Source: Neorhizobium tomejilense (GTDB taxonomy: Bacteria > Pseudomonadota > Alphaproteobacteria > Rhizobiales > Rhizobiaceae). From it: a DNA stretch of 64,000 nt. The stretch spans positions 186,001 to 250,000 of the forward strand of contig PVBG01000007.1 in assembly GCA_002968845.1 (NCBI GenBank), written 5' to 3'. The notes under the pieces are model-generated. The model ran no database searches and was not told the origin of the DNA. It saw only the letters and a program-made list of their open reading frames with translations. Made by a program: the position numbers and the translations under genes. This document shows, piece after piece, positions 18,085 to 26,749 of the stretch (position 1 is the stretch's first letter; each line of letters starts with the position of its first letter).

Positions 18085-18798
18085 ATGCGAAAGATAGTAT
18101 CAAGCGCCACTGAGGCGCTGGCAGGCGTATTGAAGGACGGCATGGTGATCATGTCGGGCGGGTTCGGGCTTTGCGGAATACCCGAAATCCTGATCGAGGC
18201 GGTCAAGCTGTCCGGCGTAAAGGACCTCACTGTCATCTCGAATAATGCTGGCGTCGATGGAATAGGCCTCGGCCTGTTGCTGGAAACGCGCCAGATTCGG
18301 AAAATGATTTCGTCCTATGTCGGCGAGAACAAGCTCTTCGCCCAACAGTTCCTTTCCGGCGAACTCGAGCTCGAGTTCAATCCGCAGGGTACGCTTGCGG
18401 AACGGATACGCGCAGGCGGCGCAGGCATCCCGGCGTTCTTTACAAAGACGGGTGTCGGTACGATCATTTCGGAGGGCAAGGAGATACGGGAGTTCGGCGG
18501 CGAGCAATACGTCATGGAAATGGCGCTGACGGCGGACGTATCGCTTGTCCATGCCTGGAAAGGCGACACCGAAGGCAATCTCGTCTATCGCAAGACGGCC
18601 CGGAACTTCAATCCGATGATGGCGACCGCCGGCAAGTTCACAGTTGCCGAGGTCGAACATCTCGTGGACGTCGGCCAGATTGACGCCGACCATATCCATA
18701 CGCCGGGCATCTTCGTGTCAAAAATTCTCCACGTTCCCGATGCGAAGAAACATATCGAACAGCGGACCGTGAGAGCCGCACAGACGGAGGCGGTGTAA
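18085..18798 (+). CDS. scoA: 3-oxoacid CoA-transferase subunit A
   Basis: 237-residue alpha subunit from ATG 18085, with a GGGAGGGTCAGG ribosome region. The CoA-transferase family I signature appears as [20 protein letters not shown] (residues ~18-37). [20 protein letters not shown] and [20 protein letters not shown] are typical of succinyl-CoA:3-ketoacid (ScoA) and 3-oxoadipate (PcaI) enzymes. It forms a heterodimer with the next protein and transfers CoA from succinyl-CoA to acetoacetate or 3-oxoadipate. No pca genes are nearby, so ketone-body use is slightly favoured. Confidence 0.9.
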   Translation: MRKIVSSATEALAGVLKDGMVIMSGGFGLCGIPEILIEAVKLSGVKDLTVISNNAGVDGIGLGLLLETRQIRKMISSYVGENKLFAQQFLSGELELEFNPQGTLAERIRAGGAGIPAFFTKTGVGTIISEGKEIREFGGEQYVMEMALTADVSLVHAWKGDTEGNLVYRKTARNFNPMMATAGKFTVAEVEHLVDVGQIDADHIHTPGIFVSKILHVPDAKKHIEQRTVRAAQTEAV

Positions 18799-19439
18799 TG
18801 GCCTGGACACGGGATCAGATGGCTGCGCGCGCCGCGCGTGAGCTTCAGGACGGTTTCTACGTCAACCTCGGCATCGGCATCCCGACGCTGGTGGCTAACC
18901 ACATTCCTGCCGGCATCAATGTCGTCCTGCAGAGCGAAAACGGTATGCTCGGCATCGGCCCTTTCCCACTCGACAATGAAGTCGACGCCGACCTCATCAA
19001 TGCCGGCAAGCAGACCGTCAGCGAACTGCCGATGACGAGCTTCTTTTCGTCGGCAGACAGCTTCGCGATGATCCGCGGCGGTCACATCGACCTGTCGATC
19101 CTGGGCGCCATGCAGGTAGCCAGCAACGGCGACCTCGCGAACTGGATGATCCCGGGCAAGATGGCCAAGGGCATGGGCGGCGCGATGGACCTCGTCGCCG
19201 GGGTCAAACGCGTCGTCGTACTGATGGAGCACGAGGCCAAGGGCGAGTCGAAGCTTTTGCCGGAATGCGATCTTCCGCTCACCGGCAAGCGCGTCGTGGA
19301 TCTCGTCGTCACCGACCTCGGCGTTTTCACGATCGCAAGGACGGGCGCTCCGGAAATGGTGCTGGTCGAAATCGCCGAAGGGGTGACCCTCGAGGAAATC
19401 AAGGCAAAGACCAGAGCTGACTTCAGGGTCGGTCTTTGA
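18798..19439 (+). CDS. scoB: 3-oxoacid CoA-transferase subunit B
   Basis: 213-residue beta subunit. Its ATG shares one base with the stop of subunit A (TAATG), so translation is coupled. The catalytic glutamate lies in the conserved [13 protein letters not shown] motif (~residue 50). [20 protein letters not shown] and [20 protein letters not shown] are standard for the family. It completes the CoA-transferase with subunit A. Confidence 0.92.
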   Translation: MAWTRDQMAARAARELQDGFYVNLGIGIPTLVANHIPAGINVVLQSENGMLGIGPFPLDNEVDADLINAGKQTVSELPMTSFFSSADSFAMIRGGHIDLSILGAMQVASNGDLANWMIPGKMAKGMGGAMDLVAGVKRVVVLMEHEAKGESKLLPECDLPLTGKRVVDLVVTDLGVFTIARTGAPEMVLVEIAEGVTLEEIKAKTRADFRVGL

Positions 19440-19607
19440 TCGGCGTATAGGGCAATACATCCCATGACGTGTTCGCCTCACGTCGGAGCTGATCTCTAAC
19501 TGATCGTCTCTCTGGCGCTGCTTAAGTCACTCTCTGAACTCGGACGCCAGGCAAAGTTCGCGTCAGGCTTGGAAGCTTCGGGCGCTATCGAGGGAAGGAC
19601 GGGCGTG

Positions 19608-20864
19608 ATGCGGATCGCGATCCATACATATGGCACGAGAGGAGACGTTCAGCCCTTTGTGGCGCTCTCAGTTGCGCTCCTGGCCGCGGGTCACGAGGTC
19701 CAGCTCGCGGGGCCGGCACCATATGCTCCACTTGCTGTCGCCAGATCTGTTCCCTTTCACTGTCTCCCGCCGGAGATGTTGAACCTGATCGAAACGCGCG
19801 AGGGCAAGAAGGCCATCGCCGAGGGCGGCGGCTTTCTTGCCGGGTTCAAATTACTCAAGCACGTAAGGCCTCTTATGGAGGATCTGCTAAGACATGAATG
19901 GGAAACCGCGCGCGATTTTGCGCCCGACCTGATTGTCTATCACCCCAAGTCACTTGCGTCGCTTCACATCGCAGAACGATTGGGATGTAGCGCCGTTCTC
20001 GGCTCACCTTTGCCGATCTCGACACCGACCTCTGCTTTTCCCAGTCCGGTCTTTCCGGTGAGAACCCTGGGACCGCTCAACCGGCTGAGCCATAGCCTCG
20101 TGGCAAATGGCGCTGAGCTTCTCTTCGCCGGAACTATCGCCCGTTGGAGAGAGAGCTGCCTGAAGCTACCTGGCCGGCCAGCACGGCGACCGCGTCCGTC
20201 GATGACGCTCTACGCGTTCAGCAGACATATCGTTCCCGCGCCATCCGACTGGCCGCCTGATGTCCACGTTACCGGGGCCTGGTTCCTGGATAGCCCCGAG
20301 TGGGAAATGCCAAGTACATTGGAAGCTTTTATTGCCGGTGGTGAGGCCCCTGTATATGTGGGCTTCGGCAGCATGCCCGGGCTGGACCCAGAACAACTGA
20401 CGGAGATCGTTGTTAACGGACTGGCTCTGGCCGGTCGCCGAGGATTGCTTGCAACCGGCGGGGGCGCCCTCTCGGCGTCTCTTCCAACATCGACTATTAT
20501 GCATTTGGATGAATTTCCTCATGATCGGGTACTGCCTCTCACCGCGATGGCGCTCCATCATGGCGGCGCTGGGACGACCATGGCATGCGCACGGGCGGGT
20601 ATCCCGGCGGCCATTTGCCCATTCATGGGTGACCAGCCGTTTTGGGCTCTGCGAATGCGGAACATGGGAGTGGCTCCGGCAAAACTCTCGAGAAAGCATT
20701 TGAGCGCCGATCGGCTCGCTCGGGCGATCGGCGCCATGGATAATCCGAGGATGCGGGAACGAGCGACCACACTGGGGAACCTGGTTACACAAGAGACTGG
20801 AACCGCGACGGCGGTTCGTTTGCTCGAGCGTCTAGGCCAGGACCTCGGCAGATCCTTATCCTGA
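19608..20864 (+). CDS. GT1-family glycosyltransferase (sterol/macrolide glucosyltransferase-like)
   Basis: 418-residue GT-B glycosyltransferase. The N-terminal MRIAIHTYGTRGDVQPFVAL is the acceptor-domain start shared with UDP-glucose:sterol glucosyltransferases and rhamnosyltransferase-like enzymes. The nucleotide-sugar motif appears near residues 320-350 (ALHHGGAGTTMACARAGIPA, ICPFMGDQPFWALRM). ATG 19608 is preferred (AAGGA ~10 bp upstream). There is no biosynthetic cluster around it; it stands alone between the CoA-transferase and NhaA. Role could be glycosylation of a lipid, a terpenoid or a foreign compound. The acceptor is unknown. Confidence 0.82.
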   Translation: MRIAIHTYGTRGDVQPFVALSVALLAAGHEVQLAGPAPYAPLAVARSVPFHCLPPEMLNLIETREGKKAIAEGGGFLAGFKLLKHVRPLMEDLLRHEWETARDFAPDLIVYHPKSLASLHIAERLGCSAVLGSPLPISTPTSAFPSPVFPVRTLGPLNRLSHSLVANGAELLFAGTIARWRESCLKLPGRPARRPRPSMTLYAFSRHIVPAPSDWPPDVHVTGAWFLDSPEWEMPSTLEAFIAGGEAPVYVGFGSMPGLDPEQLTEIVVNGLALAGRRGLLATGGGALSASLPTSTIMHLDEFPHDRVLPLTAMALHHGGAGTTMACARAGIPAAICPFMGDQPFWALRMRNMGVAPAKLSRKHLSADRLARAIGAMDNPRMRERATTLGNLVTQETGTATAVRLLERLGQDLGRSLS

Positions 20865-20950
20865 TAGCCCCCCGGCGCGTGGAAAACCGCAGAAGGGAAC
20901 TTGGTCTCAATGTCGCCAGAATGCCGGAGCGACGAGAACCAGGTTTCTGG

Positions 20951-22174
20951 CTATTCAATCACATCGGCGTACTGGCGCCCCTGCCGACGGGGCGCAAACC
21001 TCAGTATGAAATATCCAGCGATACCTGCGATGATTGATCCCGCAAGAATGCCGAGCTTTGCCCGATCTTGCATCACCGGATCATCAAACGCCAGCAGCGC
21101 GACGAACAGACTCATGGTAAAACCGATGCCACAGAGAAGCGAAACGCCGAAAGTCTGGGCCCAACTGGCGGATCCCGGCATCTCCACGATACCGGCTTTC
21201 ACCAGAAGAAAGACCGAGCCAAAAACCCCGATCAGCTTGCCGAGGACCAAGCCGAGGCCGATACCAAGGGTCAAAGGTTCAAGGATAACGGACGGCGATA
21301 GTCCCGAGAACGACACCCCTGCGTTCACAAACCCAAAGATAGGGATGACAATGAATGATACCGGACGATGGAGCGCGTGTTCCAGCTTATGAAGCGGGGA
21401 CACATCCTGGTTGGCCTCAGGAGTACCCGGCGTTAGTTTGATCGGAACCGTGAGTGCGAGAAGCACACCGGCAATCGTTGCATGAACACCCGACTTCAGG
21501 ACGAAAAACCAAAGAACAGCCCCCAGCATAAGGTAGGGCCATAGTGCCACGACTTTGATCCGGCTGAAGAGGCAGAGATTGAGGAACACCAAGGCGGCTC
21601 CGGCCAAAGCCCAGAGATTTATATCCGCAGTGTAGAACAGAGCGATAATCACCACTGCTCCGAGATCGTCTATGATGGCAAGCGCTGTCAGGAAGACCTT
21701 GAGCGTCACCGGAACACGTGGGCCAAGCAGTGAAAGGACTCCGAGCGCAAATGCGATATCAGTCGCAGTCGGAATCGCCCAACCTCGTGTTGCAGCGGGA
21801 TCGTTGATGTTGAAAAACACGTAGATTGCCGCGGGCATCATCATGCCACCGAGTGCCGCCACACCGGGGAGAATTCGGCGCGGCCAGCTTGAGAGCTGGC
21901 CATCGAGCATCTCGCGTTTGATTTCCAGGCCCACCATCAGAAAAAATATGGCCATAAGGGCCTCATTGACCCAGTGCTGGACGCTAAGCGGACCGATGTA
22001 GCTCTTCATCAAGGAAAAATAAGTTGGTGCGAACGGCGAGTTCGCCACGGCAAGACCCACAGCCGCAACCGCCATCAAAAGCAATCCGCCTGACGCTTCG
22101 CTATGGAGGAATTTGCGAAGTGTGGAGTTTATTCTTCCCGTCGTGAAGATCGATTGTTTTTTGTTCGAAGACAT
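20951..22174 (-). CDS. nhaA: Na+/H+ antiporter NhaA
   Basis: 407-residue NhaA antiporter, similar in length to E. coli NhaA (388). The essential aspartates are present: the pair in FLTALAIIDDLGAVV (D169, D170) and the TM4 aspartate in GWAIPTATDIAFALGVLSLL (D139). About twelve membrane segments are visible, including the start EALMAIFFLMVGLEIKREML. ATG 22174 is chosen with AGGA upstream; the frame remains open to 22249. The protein exports Na+ in exchange for protons and helps growth in saline or alkaline conditions. It is monocistronic and convergent with the glycosyltransferase. Confidence 0.95.
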   Translation of the reverse strand: MSSNKKQSIFTTGRINSTLRKFLHSEASGGLLLMAVAAVGLAVANSPFAPTYFSLMKSYIGPLSVQHWVNEALMAIFFLMVGLEIKREMLDGQLSSWPRRILPGVAALGGMMMPAAIYVFFNINDPAATRGWAIPTATDIAFALGVLSLLGPRVPVTLKVFLTALAIIDDLGAVVIIALFYTADINLWALAGAALVFLNLCLFSRIKVVALWPYLMLGAVLWFFVLKSGVHATIAGVLLALTVPIKLTPGTPEANQDVSPLHKLEHALHRPVSFIVIPIFGFVNAGVSFSGLSPSVILEPLTLGIGLGLVLGKLIGVFGSVFLLVKAGIVEMPGSASWAQTFGVSLLCGIGFTMSLFVALLAFDDPVMQDRAKLGILAGSIIAGIAGYFILRFAPRRQGRQYADVIE

Positions 22175-22599
22175 AGCTACGCGATCCTGCTCAGGTTGTT
22201 CAAGTCTCCGTAATTTTGGGAAAACCCTGGCGCACGCAGCACACGCCAAGCGGATCGTGTCTATATGATCATAAGTTCACTGCCAACTCTTCGCGCCAGC
22301 AATCGGCGTCAGTCAACGACCTCTGTGAGGCGTCAATGGGGATGAGAGCCGCTAAATAATCCAACGGGCATGGCGCAAACTGGCAGCTACCGCCAAAAAA
22401 GAGTTCCTAGATCCCGGTCACCTCCCGACATGGTGCGCCGCGGCTGACCGCTTCATGGTTCCAAAAGAGGCCGCGTCCAAATCGACGCGGCCTTTTGGTT
22501 GGTCTTGCGATCCCGGTGTCGCGAGAAAGCCTCGGCCAAGCTCCGACGCAGGCCTTCGACGCAGCGGCCACCGAACTGAGATAACCATAGCGCCTTCAG
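22175..22599. other. Intergenic region between nhaA and the TRAP operon
   Basis: 425 bp containing the nhaA promoter region near 22180-22300 and the terminator of the TRAP/two-component operon at 22469-22492. Short frames are present, but none has recognisable protein similarity. No sodium-riboswitch-like or other structured leader was recognised by eye. Confidence 0.4.
22469..22492 (-). terminator. Intrinsic terminator of the TRAP transporter operon
   Basis: GGCCGCGTC and GACGCGGCC form a perfect 9-bp stem with a 6-nt loop. Read on the minus strand, the hairpin is followed by TCTTTT, giving an intrinsic terminator about 110 bp after the TRAP receptor stop. An outer CCAAAAG/TTTTGG pairing extends the stem past a small bulge. 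Confidence 0.7.
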
Positions 22600-23715
22600 T
22601 TATTTCCCTGCTGCCTGGGCTGCATACATGTAGCTGTCATAGCTATACTCGGCGACCCGGAACCACTCGAAGCTCTCGTCACGGAACTTCTTCCAGCCAG
22701 GATAGATCTTTGCCCATGCCGGGTGTTTCTGCGCATATTCGGCATATAGTTCAAAGGATGCTTTGTAGGCTGCATCCATGACGTCGCGTGGCAGCGGACG
22801 CAGCTGCACACCCTTGCCCACAAGAGAGCGGATCGCGGCGGTATTCTTGACGTCATAGAGCGCCTGCATATTGACATTGGCCGCCTTGCACGCCGTGTCG
22901 AGCGCTGCCTTGTAGGCGTCCGGAAGGGCGGAATACTGACCTTGGTTGATGAAGAAGTGGATCGTCAAACCGCCTTCCCAGTACGCTGGATAATAATAAT
23001 TCTTGGCAATTTGGTAGAAGCCGAGCTTTTCGTCGTCATAGGGGCCGATCCATTCGGCGGCGTCAATCGTGCCGCGCTCAAGAGCTGGATAGATGTCCCC
23101 ACCTGGAAGCTGCTGCGGGACGACGCCAAGACGTGACATGACTTCGCCGGCGACACCGGCGATCCGCATCTTGATGCCCTTGAGGTCAGAGACGCTCTTG
23201 ATCTCCTTGCGGAACCAACCGCCCATCTGAGCGCCCGTTGCGCCGCCGGGAATACCCACCACGCCGTAGTTCGACAGGAATTCATTATAGGCCTGGTTGC
23301 CGCCGCCATGGTAAAGCCAGGCGTTCTGCTGTCGGCCGTTCAGTCCGAAGGGAATGGTCGAGCCGATCGCAAACGTCGGGTCCTTCCCCGTGAAATAATA
23401 GCCGCAGGTGTGGGCGAGTTCGACGGTGTTTTCCTTGACGGCATCGATCGCCTGGGCACCGGGCACGATTTCGCCTGCCTGGAATACCTGGATCTGGAAC
23501 TTGCCATTGGTGATCTTCGAAAGCGCCTCGGACATGACGACCGCGCCGCCATAGATGGTGTCGAGGTTGTTTGGGAAACCCGACGTCAAGCGCCAACGGA
23601 TCGACGGCATTTCCTGTGCGACGGCAGGCGCTGCAAGCGTCGCGCCGGCTGCCGTGGCAGCTCCGGCGATCGCACCCTTGGTCAAAAAGCCACGGCGGCT
23701 TACGTCATTTGGCAT
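22600..23715 (-). CDS. TRAP transporter substrate-binding protein (DctP family, TakP-like)
   Basis: 371-residue receptor whose N-terminus carries a twin-arginine signal (SRRGFLTKG then an alanine-rich region ending near VAQE, residue ~34), so export may be through Tat. The DctP fold shows WRLTSGFPNNLDTIYGGA, KGIKMRIAGVAGEVMSRLGV with the ligand arginine, and RGTIDAAEWIGPYDDEKLGF. The family resembles TakP (alpha-keto acids) and mannitol/chloroaromatic-type receptors. A GAGGAGG site precedes the start. It is the last gene of a receiver, DctQ, DctM, DctP series on the minus strand. A monocarboxylate or keto-acid ligand is the best guess. Confidence 0.85.
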   Translation of the reverse strand: MPNDVSRRGFLTKGAIAGAATAAGATLAAPAVAQEMPSIRWRLTSGFPNNLDTIYGGAVVMSEALSKITNGKFQIQVFQAGEIVPGAQAIDAVKENTVELAHTCGYYFTGKDPTFAIGSTIPFGLNGRQQNAWLYHGGGNQAYNEFLSNYGVVGIPGGATGAQMGGWFRKEIKSVSDLKGIKMRIAGVAGEVMSRLGVVPQQLPGGDIYPALERGTIDAAEWIGPYDDEKLGFYQIAKNYYYPAYWEGGLTIHFFINQGQYSALPDAYKAALDTACKAANVNMQALYDVKNTAAIRSLVGKGVQLRPLPRDVMDAAYKASFELYAEYAQKHPAWAKIYPGWKKFRDESFEWFRVAEYSYDSYMYAAQAAGK

Positions 23716-23792
23716 GTCAGTCCTCCTCGGTTGTTGTTTCTCTGGCCAGGCCTAAGGCCAGGGGCATAGACGCCGACGTTCGTCGGGTGTCG

Positions 23793-25418
23793 TCAGGGAT
23801 TGGTTCCGCTCGCGGGTGGAGCGCCAAAGCTGGGTGTCGGTGAACCGAAGCTTGGCGGTGCAGGCTCCGCACCCGGTGCCGGAACTCCAAAGGTTGGCGG
23901 CGGCGAATCAAAGCTTGCCGGGGCTGAACCGCCACTAGATGGTTCCGGTGCCCCGAATGGTTGGGTCGGCGTTCCAAATGGGCTAAGTCCGCCCTCTCCA
24001 GGCATCGGCACGTTGATCTGAATGGTATTCGGATCGACCGCCACCGCTCCGGATTTGTAGTGCGTCACCAGGCCCGGGAACACGATCACGACAATGACCA
24101 TCACCAGCTGGATTGCGAGATAAGGCAGCGCTCCCATGTAGATCTGGCCGGACGTTACGGGCTGGATCGTCGCGCCCGTGAGCCGGTCTTTGTAAGCGCG
24201 GCTGGGCGCAACCGAACGAAGGTAGAAGAGGGAAAACCCGAATGGCGGATGCATGAACGAGGTCTGCATATTGATCGCCAGCATGACCCCGAACCAGATC
24301 AGATCGATTCCGAGGCTGTCGGCCACTGGCGCCAGCAAGGGTATGATGATGAAGGCAAGCTCGAAGTAGTCGAGGAAAAACGCCAGGAAGAAGACCAGAA
24401 GATTGGCGACAATCAGAAAGCCGATCTCACCACCTGGCACCGATGTCATCAAGTGCTCGACCCAGATGTGGCCGTTAACACCATAGAAGGTCAGCGAGAA
24501 CACGCGAGCCCCGAGCAGGATGAAGATCACAAACGACGATAGCTTCACCGTCGCATAAAGTGCCGATTTGACCATCGCCAGATTGAGACGGCGATTGATA
24601 GCCGCAAGTGCAAGGGCGCCCACTGCTCCCATGGCGCCGCCCTCGGTTGGCGTCGCGAGACCGATGAAGATCGTGCCAAGCACCAGGAAGATCAGGACAA
24701 GCGGCGGAACCAGCGAGATGATCACCTTCCGCAGCAGCTTCCAGCCACGCAGCGAGCGCGCTTCGATCGGCAAAGCCGGGACACTCAGCGGCCGAATGAA
24801 CGACATCAGGATGATATAGCCGGCATAGGCTGCCACCAATAGCAGGCCCGGAACAAGTGCACCTTTGTACATATCGCCGACTGATCGACCAAGCTGATCC
24901 GCGAGGATGATCAGCACGAGGCTTGGCGGAATGATCTGGGCCAGCGTTCCGGAAGCCGCGATGGTACCGGCCGCGACTCGCCGGTCGTAGCCGTAGCGCA
25001 TCATGATCGGCAGTGAGATCAGGCCCATGGAAATGACCGAGGCGGCAACGACCCCTGTCGTTGCCGCCAGGATCGCGCCAACGAAGATGACGGCAAAAGC
25101 GAGCCCACCCCTGACGGGTCCGAAAAGCTGGCCGATGGTATCCAGCAACTCCTCGGCCATGCCGCTTCGCTCCAGGATCAGACCCATGAAGGTGAAGAAC
25201 GGGATCGCCAGCAGTGTCTCGTTCGACATCTGGCCGAAAATGCGGTCGGGAATGGCGCCGAACAGATTGACGGGCAGAAGCCCCATCTCGATGCCGATGA
25301 AGCCGAAAACGAAACCGACAAAGGCCAGTGCGAAGGCGACCGGATAGCCTATCAACAGCACGACGATCAGTGAAAGAAACATGATCGGCGCGAGGTTTTC
25401 CGCGAAAAATGCAAACAT
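23793..25418 (-). CDS. dctM: TRAP transporter large permease DctM with Pro/Gly-rich C-terminal tail
   Basis: 541 residues. The first ~455 form the usual DctM ion-transporter domain with about 12 membrane segments (PIMFLSLIVVLLIGYPVAFA, PFFTFMGLILERSGMAEELL, GTLAQIIPPSLVLIILADQL). Residues ~465-541 are an added low-complexity tail rich in Pro, Gly, Ser and Phe, with six repeats of the form F-G/D-x-P-x-P (FGTPTQP, FGAPEP, FDSPPP, FGVPAP, FGSPTP, FGAPPA). DctM proteins normally end soon after the last helix. The membrane part should couple Na+ flow to uptake with the adjacent DctQ and DctP proteins. The tail has no known role. Confidence 0.9.
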   Translation of the reverse strand: MFAFFAENLAPIMFLSLIVVLLIGYPVAFALAFVGFVFGFIGIEMGLLPVNLFGAIPDRIFGQMSNETLLAIPFFTFMGLILERSGMAEELLDTIGQLFGPVRGGLAFAVIFVGAILAATTGVVAASVISMGLISLPIMMRYGYDRRVAAGTIAASGTLAQIIPPSLVLIILADQLGRSVGDMYKGALVPGLLLVAAYAGYIILMSFIRPLSVPALPIEARSLRGWKLLRKVIISLVPPLVLIFLVLGTIFIGLATPTEGGAMGAVGALALAAINRRLNLAMVKSALYATVKLSSFVIFILLGARVFSLTFYGVNGHIWVEHLMTSVPGGEIGFLIVANLLVFFLAFFLDYFELAFIIIPLLAPVADSLGIDLIWFGVMLAINMQTSFMHPPFGFSLFYLRSVAPSRAYKDRLTGATIQPVTSGQIYMGALPYLAIQLVMVIVVIVFPGLVTHYKSGAVAVDPNTIQINVPMPGEGGLSPFGTPTQPFGAPEPSSGGSAPASFDSPPPTFGVPAPGAEPAPPSFGSPTPSFGAPPASGTNP

Positions 25419-25433
25419 TCGGATGCCTCGGCC

Positions 25434-25982
25434 TTAGAGGGTATGTGCTTCAGCGTCAGCCAGCGCGATTGCGTCCGGTATGTCGCCGCGAAGAATTGCG
25501 ATCCGCTTGATGAGTTCGGAAAGCCCCTGCAGAGCCAGCAGGCCGAATCCGAGCGGGATCATCGCCCACACAGGCCAGAGGAGCAGCCCTCCGGTATTGT
25601 TGGAAATCTCGCCGCTGATGAACTTTGACGTCACCCTTGGCCATGACAGGTAGATTGTGATGAGGCAGAACGGGAACAGGAAGAACAGCGTGCCGAGGAT
25701 CTCGATCCACAATTGTGATTTGCGCGACAGACGCCCGTAGACGAGGTCGACTTTAACATGTTCGTTGTTGAGAAGCGTGTAGCCGGCCGCAATCAGGAAC
25801 CCCGCAGAGAACAGGTACCACTGAGCCTCAAGCCATGCGTTGGAGCTGAGATTGAACAGTTTTCGCGTGGTGGCGTTCGCCGCACTGATCACGATGGCGA
25901 GCAGTATGAGCCACGAAACCGCCTTACCGATGATCGTGTTCGCCGCGTCTATGAGACGCGACAGCGACAGCAAGTTGGACAT
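25434..25982 (-). CDS. dctQ: TRAP transporter small permease DctQ
   Basis: 182 residues from ATG 25982 behind a GGAGG site. Four hydrophobic segments are seen around residues 12-32, 49-66, 88-108 and 132-152, with the typical EAQWYLFSAGFLIAAGYTLL and NEHVKVDLVYGRLSRK stretch of DctQ proteins. It lies 15 bp upstream of dctM. DctQ is the scaffold that anchors the large permease and assists docking of the binding protein. Confidence 0.9.
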   Translation of the reverse strand: MSNLLSLSRLIDAANTIIGKAVSWLILLAIVISAANATTRKLFNLSSNAWLEAQWYLFSAGFLIAAGYTLLNNEHVKVDLVYGRLSRKSQLWIEILGTLFFLFPFCLITIYLSWPRVTSKFISGEISNNTGGLLLWPVWAMIPLGFGLLALQGLSELIKRIAILRGDIPDAIALADAEAHTL

Positions 25983-26080
25983 GAAATTTCCTCCCAAGCC
26001 CGATTTCGCGGGAACTGGGAGGCAGTGCTACGTCGCCGGCGAGGAGCGAACAAGAGCGTGGTGAGGTGAAATGAACGAGG

Positions 26081-26749
26081 CTACCCAGAAGTGGGTAGAG
26101 CCGAGGAAACGTCAGGCGACGACACGCCATTCTCCATCACATACCGGATCAGCCCGGCCGTCGTAGCGATCCCGAGCTTTTTCTTTATGTTCTTGCGGTG
26201 GGTTTCAACAGTTGCGGCTGAAATGGCCAGCACATCCGCAATATCACGATTGCTGCTTCCGGCGGCGATCTTGATGAGCACGTCCCGTTCCCGCGCTGTC
26301 AGACCGTCGGAACCCTCGGTGCCCTTGCGTGAAAGAAGCGCTTCGGAAACCCCTGACGAGAAATATCTGCCACCGGAAGCAACGGCTTCGATCGCGGCGA
26401 CAATCTCCTCGGTCGGAACATCCTTCAGGATATATCCGGCGGCCCCCCTCAAGACCGAGGCCGAGATATACTCACGGTTTTCATGCATGGAGAGCATCAG
26501 GATCCGGGTCTCGGGAACCGCCGCCTTGAATAGGTCGATGGCCTCGATGCCGTTCAATTGCGGCATGTTGATATCCATCAGGACGACGTGCGGCAAGGTC
26601 CGCCGTGCCGCGTCTAAGCCTGTGCTGGCCTGAATGGCCGTTCCCACGACTTCTATGTGCCCGTAGGTTTCGAGCAGCGCCTTTAGCCCCTCGAGTACGA
26701 GCGGGTGATTGTCCACGAGAAGGACCTTAATTCGATCCGGGACCGTCAA
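26081..26749 (-). CDS. NarL/FixJ-family response regulator
   Basis: 222 residues. The receiver domain (1-~125) has the phosphoacceptor D59 (VVLMDINMPQLNG), an acidic pair near VDNHP and the conserved lysine in AAGYILKDVP (~110). A LuxR-type HTH follows at ~145-205 (GLTARERDVLIKIAAGSSNR, ISAATVETHRKNIKKKL). The start overlaps the kinase stop by 4 bp. It is just upstream of the TRAP genes in the same direction, so it most likely activates the transporter when its substrate is sensed. Confidence 0.92.
   Translation of the reverse strand: MTVPDRIKVLLVDNHPLVLEGLKALLETYGHIEVVGTAIQASTGLDAARRTLPHVVLMDINMPQLNGIEAIDLFKAAVPETRILMLSMHENREYISASVLRGAAGYILKDVPTEEIVAAIEAVASGGRYFSSGVSEALLSRKGTEGSDGLTARERDVLIKIAAGSSNRDIADVLAISAATVETHRKNIKKKLGIATTAGLIRYVMENGVSSPDVSSALPTSG

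Noticed and set aside
18585..19481. 298-codon minus-strand frame opposite scoAB
   Set aside because: Shadow of two well-conserved CoA-transferase genes.
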